Positions 33,486-42,051 are shown, counted from the first letter of the stretch. The stretch: DNA of 64,000 nucleotides from Terrisporobacter othiniensis (GCF_000808015.1 NZ_JWHR01000109.1:92582-156581), one strand, 5' to 3'. Program-made: numbers and translations. The notes: generated by a model from the letters alone, not told the origin.

Positions 33486-34223
33486 ATGATTGAAATAGGG
33501 ATAAAGATAGGGTTAATATTAAGTGCTGTTATAGCCTTTGTAATTCCGTTATTAATGCTTTTTTACTATATATTTAACAAAAAAGAAATGTTAAAACCTT
33601 TTATAGTGGGTGTTTCAGTATTCTTTATATCTCAAATATTATTAAGGCTACCTTTATTAACATATGTTTTAGCAAATCAAAATTGGTACATGAGGTTAAG
33701 TTTAAATCCTTATTTATATAGTATTTTTTTAGGGTTGACAGCAGGAATTTTTGAAGAAGTTGGAAGGTATATAGGATTTAAGTATTTCTTGAAAAATAAT
33801 AAAAAATACAACGATGGACTAAGCTTTGGTTTTGGACACTGGGGTGTAGAAGCATTTATAATAGTAGGAATTAATGCAGTAGTACTTTTATTTAGTCCTA
33901 ATTTAATAGAACTCTCAAATATAAGCACAATAAATGCTTTTTTAATGGGACTAGAGAGACTATTTGTACTAAGTGTACATGTAGGTTTTTCAATGATTGT
34001 GTTATATGGAATAAGATTAAATAAGATTTCATATTTATTTGTGGCTATTATACTTCATGGCATATTAGATGCAGGAGTAGGCATTTTACCACAGTTGTTT
34101 AATATGGGAGCAATAAGTATGGAAATATATGTACTTATTTGGAGTTTAGGATTCTTATACTTAATATATAAATTCAAAATGAAATTTAATAAATTAGAAA
34201 ATAAAACTATGATGGAGGAATAG
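33486..34223 (+). CDS. YhfC-family intramembrane metalloprotease
   Basis: A 245-residue polytopic membrane protein with about seven helices. It carries the YhfC/CPBP-like glutamic-type protease signature: EEVGRY (90-95), GFGHWGVEA with H118 and E122, and later ILHGILDA. The family is predicted to cleave peptides within the membrane. Start ATG 33486 is preferred because GGGAAGTGGG lies just upstream, inside the longer TTG frame. It lies between the sensor kinase and a lipoprotein gene, which suggests processing of a signal or of the lipoprotein signal peptide. That is inference. Confidence 0.85.
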   Translation: MIEIGIKIGLILSAVIAFVIPLLMLFYYIFNKKEMLKPFIVGVSVFFISQILLRLPLLTYVLANQNWYMRLSLNPYLYSIFLGLTAGIFEEVGRYIGFKYFLKNNKKYNDGLSFGFGHWGVEAFIIVGINAVVLLFSPNLIELSNISTINAFLMGLERLFVLSVHVGFSMIVLYGIRLNKISYLFVAIILHGILDAGVGILPQLFNMGAISMEIYVLIWSLGFLYLIYKFKMKFNKLENKTMMEE

Positions 34224-34225
34224 AA

Positions 34226-34618
34226 ATGAAAAAAATAAAATTATTTTTAATGGTGGCACTAGGTTGTGCAATGTTAGTGGGATGTTCTTCAAAAAAATTA
34301 AGTGAAGATTTCAATGAAGAAGAATTAAAAACTACTACAGAAAGTGTTATTCAAATGTTGTGTAATGAAGAATATGACAAAATAAAAGAAATGTCAAGTC
34401 AGGAATTTATAGATGCAGGGGTTGCAGACAAAATAAAAGAAGTATGGGAACCTATGGCTAAAGATTTAGGGAAATTTGATTCTTATGATAAAGAGGCAGT
34501 AGTGGGAAATGGTGACCAAGCAACAGTTGTAATTATAGCTAAATTTGAAAATGGGAATGTTAAATTTACTATAAGCTACAATAAAGATATGAAACTTACA
34601 GGATTTTATATTAAATAA
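34226..34618 (+). CDS. DUF3887-like lipoprotein
   Basis: A 130-residue lipoprotein. The signal peptide has lipobox LVGC with Cys20. The mature part fits DUF3887: FNEEELKTTTESVIQML, KEMSSQEF, then a beta-rich end with VVIIAKFENGNVKFTISYN. The cone-like fold of this family is thought to bind ligands or partner proteins, but no activity is established. Its ATG is 2 nt after the protease stop codon, so the two are coupled. It is the last gene of the two-component operon. Confidence 0.85.
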   Translation: MKKIKLFLMVALGCAMLVGCSSKKLSEDFNEEELKTTTESVIQMLCNEEYDKIKEMSSQEFIDAGVADKIKEVWEPMAKDLGKFDSYDKEAVVGNGDQATVVIIAKFENGNVKFTISYNKDMKLTGFYIK

Positions 34619-34677
34619 ATATAACTAATTTCTATAATATTGAGAATGACCTTAGATTTGTATAAATATAAAATGAC

Positions 34678-34717
34678 GCCCAATAATTAGGATATGTAAC
34701 TCTAATTATTGGGCTTT
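34678..34717. terminator. Bidirectional terminator between lipoprotein gene and alr
   Basis: GCCCAATAATTAG (34678-34690) pairs perfectly with CTAATTATTGGGC (34702-34714). It separates convergent genes; the T-tracts are short. Confidence 0.75.
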
Positions 34718-34747
34718 GCCTTTGTAATGAAAATTTTAAATTGCTAT

Positions 34748-35896
34748 TTAATCTAGAACATAATTAACTGTATATTTATCTTCATTAGTTAAATAAACTC
34801 TATTTACTCTTCTATTTATATTACATAAAACTTCATGATCTATAGTATCAACATTTCCAGAAATATTGCCTATTTTTATACCATCAATATCTCCAATTAG
34901 GATAACTTCATCTTCCATATTTACAGTAAGATCATTTGGTATCTCTAACATTGTTTGGTCCATACATATTCTGCCTACTATATTAACTAATCGACCATTC
35001 ACAAAAGCTTTTGGATTTTTTTGAGTTCTAGGGAAACCATCAGCATAACCAACAGGTATAGTAGCTATTTTAGTATCTTTATCAACTGTGTAAGTACCAG
35101 CATAACTAACGCTAGTTCCTTTTTCTATAGTTTTAATATTACTTATCTTACTTTTTAATTCAAGACAAGTTTTTAAATCTATTTTTCTACTAACATCATC
35201 TGAAGGATAACAACCATATAAAGAAACTCCTAATCTGACCATATTAAAGTCACAATCTCTTAGATCTAGTATTGCAGCACTATTAGAAACGTGCTTTATA
35301 GGAATATTTAAATTTGCAGATTCTAATGCTTTAATAACTTTTTGATATTTTGATATTTGTTTAAAAGTAGCCTCTTTGTTATCCTCATCTGCTTTTGCAA
35401 AATGGGTATAAATACCTTCTACTATTATATTTTCAAGAGAGAATATATTTTTTATATCTTTGATAGAATAATCATTTACTAAGAAGCCAATTCTGCTCAT
35501 ACCTGTATCCAATTTAATATGAATATAAGCTTTTTTATTTATTTTTTTAGCTAAATCATTAATATTTTGTACCATTTCTAGTGAATATACTGTAATTCTT
35601 ATATTGTTATCTATGGCATAGTGAATTTTACAGTTATCAATATAACCCATACATAAAATAGGTGTTTTTATATTATTTTTAACAAGTTCTAAAGCCTCTT
35701 CTAATCTAGCTACAGAAAAGAAATCTACATTTTCTTTTTCTAAGAATTTAGAAACTTCTACAGCACCATGACCATAAGCGTTTGCCTTTACTACGCAGCA
35801 AAGGTTTGTACCTTTGTTTAATGCTTTTTTTACACTATTTACATTGTATTTGATATTTTGTAAGTTTATTTCTGCCCATGTACTTGAATTTATCAT
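34748..35896 (-). CDS. alr: Alanine racemase
   Basis: PLP enzyme that makes D-alanine for peptidoglycan, and in spore formers also modulates alanine-triggered germination. The 382-residue protein shows the PLP lysine K37 in VVKANAYGHG, LDTGMSRIG, the catalytic-Tyr region VSYAGTYT and GRICMDQTMLE. The start ATG follows AGAGAGG. It is divergent from an XRE-cupin regulator across an intergenic region full of AATAAAATTTAA-type repeats, so that regulator may control it. Confidence 0.96.
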   Translation of the reverse strand: MINSSTWAEINLQNIKYNVNSVKKALNKGTNLCCVVKANAYGHGAVEVSKFLEKENVDFFSVARLEEALELVKNNIKTPILCMGYIDNCKIHYAIDNNIRITVYSLEMVQNINDLAKKINKKAYIHIKLDTGMSRIGFLVNDYSIKDIKNIFSLENIIVEGIYTHFAKADEDNKEATFKQISKYQKVIKALESANLNIPIKHVSNSAAILDLRDCDFNMVRLGVSLYGCYPSDDVSRKIDLKTCLELKSKISNIKTIEKGTSVSYAGTYTVDKDTKIATIPVGYADGFPRTQKNPKAFVNGRLVNIVGRICMDQTMLEIPNDLTVNMEDEVILIGDIDGIKIGNISGNVDTIDHEVLCNINRRVNRVYLTNEDKYTVNYVLD

Positions 35897-35917
35897 ATTT
35901 AATTAACCTCTCTATTT

Positions 35918-36030
35918 AATAAAATTTAATTTAAAGTTAAAATATTTAATTATATTTAAGAATATACTATGAGGAAAATAAAATGTCAATTATATTTAAT
36001 TAATATGAATAAAATTTAATAAAATTTAAC
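35918..36030. promoter_or_regulatory. AT-rich repeat region between alr and the XRE regulator
   Basis: AATAAAATTTAA occurs at about 35919-35930, 36008-36019 and 36018-36029. A second motif, AATTATATTTAA, occurs at about 35948-35959 and 35989-36000. The copies lie between two divergent start sites and could be operator sites for one or both genes. In DNA this AT-rich, chance repetition is possible. Confidence 0.4.
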
Positions 36031-36034
36031 TTAA

Positions 36035-36063
36035 TTGCATAATATATTTATAATTGATATAAT
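36035..36063 (+). promoter_or_regulatory. Promoter of the XRE-cupin regulator
   Basis: TTGCAT (36035-36040) and TATAAT (36058-36063) with a 17-bp spacer. The start codon is 155 bp downstream, giving an unusually long leader for this region. The leader holds a 29-codon ORF (36110-36199) without a visible Shine-Dalgarno. Confidence 0.6.
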
Positions 36064-36217
36064 TACTTGTGAATCTATTAAGTTTTAACAATTAATAGTA
36101 TTCTCAACAATGGAGCTACCAAAAGCAATAGTAATGATATCTTACAGGAAATATAAAGTATTTCGTCTAGCATTGCTAAGAAGAAGTGAATTTTTATAAT
36201 AAAATGAGGTAAAATTA

Positions 36218-36772
36218 ATGAATGATGTACAAATTTCAAAAAATATTTGTGAATATAGAAAAAGAAAAGGATTAACTATAAAGGAGCTTGCACAGCTTAC
36301 AGGTGTAACATCTTCTTTACTTAGTCAAATAGAAAAAGGAACTGCAAATCCATCAATAAATACTATTAAGCAAATTTCAAATGCATTAGAGATTCCTTTG
36401 TTTAATTTTTTTATTGATGATAGCTATACAGAAAATTTAGTTGTAAGAAAAGATAAAAGAAAGAAAATGGTATTTAGTGAAGATGATAATTTTGCATATG
36501 AGTTACTAACACCTAATCTACAAGGTGATATAGAATTTGTTCTTATGACAATACCAGCTAATGAATCTTCATCAAGTGAGCAATTTAGTCATAAAGGAGA
36601 AGAGGTTGCATATGTAATGAAAGGGAAAGTGGACCTTCATATGATGAACACAGTTATAGAATTAAACTGTGGAGATAGTGTTAAGATTCCAACATTGTCA
36701 CAACATAAGTGGGAAAATAGAAGTAATGAAGAGTGTCAGGTAATATTTGCAGTTACACCACCATCTTTTTAA
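36218..36772 (+). CDS. XRE-cupin transcriptional regulator
   Basis: A 184-residue regulator. Residues 8-62 form an XRE helix-turn-helix (ICEYRKRKGLTIKELAQLTG, SSLLSQIEKGTANPSINTIK). Residues 110-180 form a cupin sensor domain (HKGEEVAYVMKGKVDLHM, LNCGDSVKIPTLSQHKW). Relatives sense amino acids, polyamines or sugars and repress adjacent genes. The start ATG follows TGAGGT. It is divergent from alr and upstream of a DeoR regulator and carrier genes, so its target could be on either side. Confidence 0.9.
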   Translation: MNDVQISKNICEYRKRKGLTIKELAQLTGVTSSLLSQIEKGTANPSINTIKQISNALEIPLFNFFIDDSYTENLVVRKDKRKKMVFSEDDNFAYELLTPNLQGDIEFVLMTIPANESSSSEQFSHKGEEVAYVMKGKVDLHMMNTVIELNCGDSVKIPTLSQHKWENRSNEECQVIFAVTPPSF

Positions 36773-36838
36773 TAAAAAATTAATATATTGCTAAAGTGAA
36801 ATTATTAAAAAGTAAATTTAATAAAATAGGAGATTTAA

Positions 36839-37603
36839 ATGTTAGCTCAAGAAAGATATGAATACATAATAGAAACTCTAAATAGAGATTGTGCAGTTAA
36901 AGTATCCAAATTAATTAAAGAACTAAATGTATCAATAGAAACAATTAGAAGAGACTTGGAACATTTAGAAAAAGAAGGAGTATTGCAACGAGTTTATGGG
37001 GGAGCCATTCTCAAAAAGGTTTCAGTTGATAAACTTAGCTTTGATAAAAGAGAAGAAGAGTTTAGAAAAGAAAAAATAGAAATAGCCAATATTGCAACAA
37101 GGTATATAAGTGAAGGGCAATCTATAGCACTAAATGATAGTACAACAAATGTAGAAATTGCAAAAAATATTAGAAATAAATTTACTAATTTAACAGTAGT
37201 AACTAATTCGTTAGTTATTGCAACGGAATTAGCAAATAATAAAGGTATTAAAGTTATATTAGCTGGTGGGATTTTAGATAATAAAGAATATGCTTTTTAT
37301 GGTCAATTAGCTCAAAATATATTAGAAAACTTTGTAGTGGATAGATCATTTATAGGTGTAGGGGGAGTATCTTTAAATAGAGGTATTAGCGATTATGATT
37401 TTGATACGGCACAAATACAAAAAATTATGATGAAAACATCAAAAGAAGTAATTATTTTAGCAGATAGTAGTAAAATAGAAAATGTTTCTTTGACAAAGGT
37501 AGGACATATTGATGATGTTAATTTAATAATAACTGACAGCAATATAAATCAAAATATTTTAGATAAATATTTAAAAAATGGTATAGAGATAATTTGTAAA
37601 TAA
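36839..37603 (+). CDS. DeoR-family transcriptional regulator
   Basis: A 254-residue repressor. Residues 1-57 are the DeoR helix-turn-helix (RYEYIIETLNRDCAVKVSKL, VSIETIRRDLEHLEKEGVLQR). Residues 75-235 are the phosphosugar-sensing domain of the ribose-isomerase-like fold (ALNDSTTNVEIAKNI, VVTNSLVIATELA, GVGGVSLNRGISD, ILADSSKI). DeoR proteins usually respond to phosphorylated sugars and control adjacent uptake genes. The following carriers and phosphodiesterase are the likely targets. The start ATG follows AGGAGAT. Confidence 0.93.
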   Translation: MLAQERYEYIIETLNRDCAVKVSKLIKELNVSIETIRRDLEHLEKEGVLQRVYGGAILKKVSVDKLSFDKREEEFRKEKIEIANIATRYISEGQSIALNDSTTNVEIAKNIRNKFTNLTVVTNSLVIATELANNKGIKVILAGGILDNKEYAFYGQLAQNILENFVVDRSFIGVGGVSLNRGISDYDFDTAQIQKIMMKTSKEVIILADSSKIENVSLTKVGHIDDVNLIITDSNINQNILDKYLKNGIEIICK

Positions 37604-37605
37604 TA

Positions 37606-37664
37606 AAAACATGCACAGAAAAGCAACTCAAATCATTGGTGAGTTGTTTTTTTGTGCATGTTTT
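37606..37664. terminator. Terminator of the DeoR gene
   Basis: A long stem (37606-37629 with 37641-37664, about 24 bp including two G-T pairs) with an 11-nt loop and T-runs in both directions. Confidence 0.85.
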
Positions 37665-37673
37665 ATGGAAATA

Positions 37674-37736
37674 ACACATAAAAATACACATAAATACAAA
37701 AAAATACTTGAAATCGCACAAAACACTTTATATAAT
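37674..37736 (+). promoter_or_regulatory. MFS operon promoter with direct repeats
   Basis: TTGAAA (37708-37713) and TATAAT (37731-37736) are spaced by 17 bp, a near-consensus promoter. Just upstream ACACATAAA is repeated at 37674-37682 and 37686-37694 with a 12-bp period, a candidate DeoR-type operator. Confidence 0.65.
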
Positions 37737-37840
37737 AAAAAAAGAAAATGATTTCTTAAAAAACTAACTATAAAGATATCTTAAATAAATAATAGTTGCA
37801 GGAAAATAATCATTAATAAAATTATGAAGGAGTTAGAACA

Positions 37841-39109
37841 TTGAACAGTAAAAAAGAAAATATTAAAAAATGGATTACATTTATAATCTTAACACTAGGC
37901 GCGGGAACAATATATAAGTTATGTTTCTTAAAAGATGCATTTTATGGTCCAATGCAAGAATATTTAGGTCTTACACATACACAATTAGGCAATGCAATGT
38001 CTATAAGTGGTGCTGTAACTACTGTAGGATTCATACTAGCCGTATGGTTGTCAGATAGAGTATCTAAAAGAATTTTATTACCAGCAGGTCTTATAGGATG
38101 TGGTCTTTTAGGTTTATGGTTAGCTACTTTACCAGGTTACAATGAAGTATTAATAATTTGGGCATTATTTGCATTAACAAATGATATGGTATTCTGGCCA
38201 GTTTTACTTAAATGTGTTAAATCGCTAGGAAGTAAAGAAGAACAAGGTAGAATGTTTGGATACTTTGAAGCAAGTAGAGGTCTTGTAGATACAATAGTGG
38301 CTTTTTCAGCTTTAGGAATATTTGCTTATTTTGGTTCAGGTAAATTAGGATTTGTAAATTCTATATTATTCTACTCTATAACAGTTATAGTTGTAGGTGT
38401 ATTAGCATTCTTCTTCATTGAAGATGATAAAAAAACAGAGTCAGTTGATGGAAAAGAAACTAAAAAAGTTAAAGTTTCTCCTATAGTTGCATTAAAAACA
38501 AAAGAAATATGGTTAGCAGCATTTACTACATTCTTTGTTTATGCAGTATTCTGTGGAATAACTTATTTCATACCTTTCTTAGAAAATATATATGCTTTAC
38601 CAGTTGCTTTAGTTGGAGCATATGGAGTTATAAATCAGTATGGTTTAAAAATGGTTGGTGGTCCAATAGGTGGATACTTAGCAGATAAGAAGTTCCATTC
38701 ACCAGCAAAATACTTAAGAGCAGCATTTATAGCATGTATAGTTGTTTTAATAATAATGGTTATAGCACCACATAGTTCATTAAATGTTTACTTAGGAATG
38801 GCTATGACATTGACTTTTGGAGCAATAGTATTCTCAATGAAAGCTACATATTTTGCACCAATGGGTGAAATAAATATATCAGATGATATAACAGGGGCAG
38901 CAATGTCTATAGGAAGTTTCATAGGATATGCACCAGGTATGTTTGCTTACTCATTATATGGAAGTGTATTAGATAATAATCCAGGACTTGCAGGATATAG
39001 AATGGTATTTATGATGATGATAGGATTTGCCCTATTAGGAGTTGTTGTAAGTACATTATTAATAAATGCAATAAAGAAAAATAATAAACTAGAAGAAAAA
39101 GTTGCTTAA
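37841..39109 (+). CDS. MFS transporter (first paralogue)
   Basis: A 422-residue major facilitator carrier with about 12 hydrophobic helices and a charged central loop near 205-215 (KKTESVDGKETKKVK). Motif A-like WLSDRVSKR lies between helices 2 and 3. It shows the N-terminal pattern GLTHTQLGNAMSISG of the organophosphate/sugar-phosphate-like clostridial group, but the substrate is not evident. The start is TTG, preceded by AAGGAGT. A second carrier of clearly the same family follows, and then a phosphodiesterase. Confidence 0.88.
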   Translation: MNSKKENIKKWITFIILTLGAGTIYKLCFLKDAFYGPMQEYLGLTHTQLGNAMSISGAVTTVGFILAVWLSDRVSKRILLPAGLIGCGLLGLWLATLPGYNEVLIIWALFALTNDMVFWPVLLKCVKSLGSKEEQGRMFGYFEASRGLVDTIVAFSALGIFAYFGSGKLGFVNSILFYSITVIVVGVLAFFFIEDDKKTESVDGKETKKVKVSPIVALKTKEIWLAAFTTFFVYAVFCGITYFIPFLENIYALPVALVGAYGVINQYGLKMVGGPIGGYLADKKFHSPAKYLRAAFIACIVVLIIMVIAPHSSLNVYLGMAMTLTFGAIVFSMKATYFAPMGEINISDDITGAAMSIGSFIGYAPGMFAYSLYGSVLDNNPGLAGYRMVFMMMIGFALLGVVVSTLLINAIKKNNKLEEKVA

Positions 39110-39114
39110 AATAT

Positions 39115-39153
39115 AAAAAATAGCTTTGGTTTATTTAACCGAAGCTATTTTTA
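39115..39153 (+). terminator. Terminator after the first MFS gene
   Basis: AAATAGCTTTGGTT (about 39118-39131) pairs with AACCGAAGCTATTT (39137-39150), followed by TTT. Read-through to the second carrier is possible. Confidence 0.8.
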
Positions 39154-39294
39154 ATAAAATATACACTAATAATAGTCTTGTAAAACTTGCCAAATAACAA
39201 GTGATGTATATTAAATATTTAACTGTATAATGTTAATAATCTATACTATAATATTTTAGATATTTTATTTTAAGAATGAAGAGGAAAATGATTT

Positions 39295-40542
39295 ATGAAG
39301 TCTAAAAGAAAAATTAAGAAAAAAATTATATTTTTAATTTTAACAATGGCTACAGGAGTAGTATATAAACTACCTTATATACAAGATGTATTTTATGTTT
39401 CTATACAAGAAAGCTTGAATTTAAGCCATACTCAATTAGGCAATATATTGTCTATGGCGGGTTTATTTAGCACATTTGGATTTCTTTTATCAATATATTT
39501 TATAGATAGAATATCTAAAAGGATATTAATACCTTGCGCGCTTATAGGTGTTGGATTTACGGGTATATATTTATATACTTTACCAAGTTATTATGGACTT
39601 ATGTTTATATGGGTTTTATTTGCTTTATTTAGTGATATGGTTTATTGGGCAGTATTGGTAAAAAGCGTAAACGAACTTGGAAATGATGATGAACAAGGGC
39701 GTATATTTGGATTTTTTGAAGCTGGAAGAGGTTTATTTGATACATTAATAGTATTTATAGCTCTATCTATATTTTCTATATATGGCTCAATTAAATATGT
39801 AATTTTATTTTATTCAATTACTTGTATATTAATGGGAGTTCTAGCTTTCATCTTATTAGATAAAGATGAAAAAGTTAATGCAAAAGAGAATAAAAAAAAG
39901 ATGAGCTTTCCAATAGAAGTTATTAAAGTAAAAGAAGTATGGTTAATTTCAGGAAACATATTCTGTGCATATGCTATTTATTGCGGATTAACCTATATGA
40001 TGCCTTTTTTACAAAATACATTCGGAATAGGTGTAGTAGTGATAGGTATTTATGGGACGGTAAATCAATATGGAATTAAGATGATGGCAGGTCCTTTAGG
40101 AGGATACTTAGCGGATAAGAAGTTTAAATCAACATCTAGATATTTTTGTTTTTGTTTTAAATTAATAATAATTGCAAATATAATTATGATTTTATTAGCA
40201 AAATCAAAAATTAGTATCATAGTAGGCTTTGTTTTTGTCATAGTATTTTCTATTTTGGTCAATTCTATGAAAGCGTTATTATTTGCACCGATGCAAGAAG
40301 CTGGAATATCTGAAGAATTATCAGGTGCAGCCATATCATTGTCTAGTTTTATTGGATACTCGCCATTGATATTTTGCTATTCTTTATATGGAAACATCTT
40401 AGATAAATTTAATGGACTATTAGGGTATAGAATATTGTTTCTTATATTAATAGTATTTGGAATAATAGGTCTTATAATTAATAAGAAGTTAAGAGAAATA
40501 ACTGTAACTAATAAATTAAATGAAGATAAAAAAGTAAGTTAA
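39295..40542 (+). CDS. MFS transporter (second paralogue)
   Basis: A 415-residue 12-helix carrier paralogous to the preceding one. Matching blocks include LSHTQLGNILSMAG, FIDRISKRILIP, EQGRIFGFFEAGRGL and the C-terminal GAAISLSSFIGYSP. Codon use is more AT-rich than in the first copy and the sequence has diverged widely, so the duplication is not recent. The start ATG follows GAGGAAA. It is 5-11 nt upstream of the phosphodiesterase gene and surely co-transcribed with it. Confidence 0.87.
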   Translation: MKSKRKIKKKIIFLILTMATGVVYKLPYIQDVFYVSIQESLNLSHTQLGNILSMAGLFSTFGFLLSIYFIDRISKRILIPCALIGVGFTGIYLYTLPSYYGLMFIWVLFALFSDMVYWAVLVKSVNELGNDDEQGRIFGFFEAGRGLFDTLIVFIALSIFSIYGSIKYVILFYSITCILMGVLAFILLDKDEKVNAKENKKKMSFPIEVIKVKEVWLISGNIFCAYAIYCGLTYMMPFLQNTFGIGVVVIGIYGTVNQYGIKMMAGPLGGYLADKKFKSTSRYFCFCFKLIIIANIIMILLAKSKISIIVGFVFVIVFSILVNSMKALLFAPMQEAGISEELSGAAISLSSFIGYSPLIFCYSLYGNILDKFNGLLGYRILFLILIVFGIIGLIINKKLREITVTNKLNEDKKVS

Positions 40543-40553
40543 GGAGAATGAAA

Positions 40554-41861
40554 ATGAATAATAAACCAAGCGTTTTATTAATATCAATAGATGCTCTAAA
40601 ACCAGAGTTTGTATTTGAATCAGAAAAAATAGGAGTTAATCTTCCTAATATAAAAAAATATTTTGTAGAAAATGGAACTTATGCATCAAAGGGTGTTAAA
40701 AGTGTATTTCCTACTTTTACTTATACATGTCATCACTCTATAATTACAGGAACTTATCCTGTAACACATGGAGTTCATACTAACAAGGTGTTTGATCCAA
40801 CAGGAAAACATATGGATGCATGGAACTGGTATGTAAGTGAGGATGCTAAAAATTTATGGGAATGTGCAAAGGAAAATGGATATATATCTTCTAGTGTAGG
40901 ATTTCCAGTATCTGTTGGAGCAAAATCAGACTACCATATACCAGAAATTTGGAGAGATGGAAGTCATCTTGATAGCAAACTAATAGATGCCGTAAGTAGA
41001 CCACAAGGTATGGTTAGAGAAATGGAAAAAGAAATAGGAAGATTTGCAGGTGGAACAGATTTAACTATTGAGGGTGATACTATAAGACAAAAAGCTGCTT
41101 TATGGATATTAGATAACAAAATAAAAAAACACTTAGAAGAAAAACCATTCTTTATGTCATGCTATTATGCAGCTTATGATGAGACAGCTCATATAAATGG
41201 AGTATATAGTAGAGAAGCTATAGAGGATCTTGAAAAAATAGATGCATTAGTTGGAGAATTAATAGAAAAAGCACATGAAATGACTAATAATAATGTGGTA
41301 GTATGTGTAGTTTCAGATCACGGAACTATAGATAACAAATACGATATAAAACCTAATATAATATTTGTTAAGAATAATTTAATAGAAATTGATACAAATG
41401 GCAAATTAATTAATTGGGATGTATGGTGTCAACGTTCTGGAGGAACAGGACAAATAAGATTAAGAGATAAAGAAAATCAAGAAATAAAATCTAAAGTAGA
41501 AGCAGTGCTAAAGGAACTTCTAGAAGATGAAAATAGTGGTATTAGTGAAGTAATAACAGGTGAAGAAGCTAAAGAAATTAGAAGAGGATTCCCTGATGCT
41601 GATTACGTTATAATATCTAAACCAGGATATGAAGTAAGGGAAGATACTTTAGGTGAATATTTAGATAGTAATACAGCTCAAAAGGCTCAACATGGATATT
41701 GTGAAAACTTAAAAGATATGAGAGCATCATTCTACATTGAAGGAATAAATATAGAAAAAAATAGAGATATAGAAGAATTAAGATTAGTTGATATTGCACC
41801 AACATTAGCAAAAATTATGGGATTTGAAATACTTACATGTGAAGGTAAAAATATTTTATAA
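40554..41861 (+). CDS. Type I phosphodiesterase/nucleotide pyrophosphatase (alkaline phosphatase superfamily)
   Basis: A 435-residue enzyme of the NPP group. Metal and catalytic residues are visible: D13 (LISIDALKPEF), the nucleophile T56 in FPTFTYTCHHS, VVSDHGT, and a late His in QKAQHGYCE. There is no signal peptide, so it acts in the cytosol on an imported phosphodiester or nucleotide-like compound. Start ATG 40554 is preferred because AAGGAGA is 7 nt upstream; the ATG at 40548 is too close to it. It is coupled to the second MFS carrier, which probably imports its substrate. Confidence 0.88.
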   Translation: MNNKPSVLLISIDALKPEFVFESEKIGVNLPNIKKYFVENGTYASKGVKSVFPTFTYTCHHSIITGTYPVTHGVHTNKVFDPTGKHMDAWNWYVSEDAKNLWECAKENGYISSSVGFPVSVGAKSDYHIPEIWRDGSHLDSKLIDAVSRPQGMVREMEKEIGRFAGGTDLTIEGDTIRQKAALWILDNKIKKHLEEKPFFMSCYYAAYDETAHINGVYSREAIEDLEKIDALVGELIEKAHEMTNNNVVVCVVSDHGTIDNKYDIKPNIIFVKNNLIEIDTNGKLINWDVWCQRSGGTGQIRLRDKENQEIKSKVEAVLKELLEDENSGISEVITGEEAKEIRRGFPDADYVIISKPGYEVREDTLGEYLDSNTAQKAQHGYCENLKDMRASFYIEGINIEKNRDIEELRLVDIAPTLAKIMGFEILTCEGKNIL

Positions 41862-41885
41862 GTTAATATTCGACAATGATACTAT

Positions 41886-41922
41886 AAAGAAGGGCTATTA
41901 TAAATAGTCCTTCTTTATTTTT
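41886..41922 (+). terminator. Terminator of the phosphodiesterase gene
   Basis: AAAGAAGGGCTATT (41886-41899) pairs with AATAGTCCTTCTTT (41903-41916) with one G-T pair, followed by ATTTTT. Confidence 0.85.
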
Positions 41923-41926
41923 ATAT

Positions 41927-42040
41927 AAAAAAAGGCTTCTATTTATGGGGGAAAATAGAAGCCTAAATGGGGGAGATTGAGTATGTTTGATTTTATAGTA
42001 CTAGTTTTTCCACAACAACTTACTTTATACATTAAATTCA
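41927..42040 (-). ncRNA. Candidate C-rich small RNA with its own terminator
   Basis: On the minus strand AGGCTTCTATTT and AAATAGAAGCCT (41953-41964 and 41933-41944) form a perfect 12-bp stem followed by seven T: a strong terminator where no minus-strand gene ends. Its loop is TCCCCCAT, and a second CTCCCCCAT lies just 5' (about 41966-41976). Exposed UCCCC motifs are how several firmicute sRNAs pair with Shine-Dalgarno sequences. The 5' end and promoter could not be placed, so the upper boundary is approximate. The RNA is antisense to the mini-ORF at 41983-42051. Confidence 0.4.
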
Positions 42041-42051
42041 AAATCATATAA
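41983..42051 (+). CDS. 22-codon hydrophobic mini-ORF with perfect Shine-Dalgarno
   Basis: ATG at 41983 is preceded at 7-nt spacing by GGGGGAG (41969-41975). The peptide is hydrophobic with two C-terminal lysines (FDFIVLVFPQQLTLYIKF). It lies opposite the candidate C-rich RNA, which covers its ribosome binding site. The layout resembles a leader peptide or a type I toxin, but 22 codons is short and no homologue is recognised. Confidence 0.3.
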   Translation: MFDFIVLVFPQQLTLYIKFKII

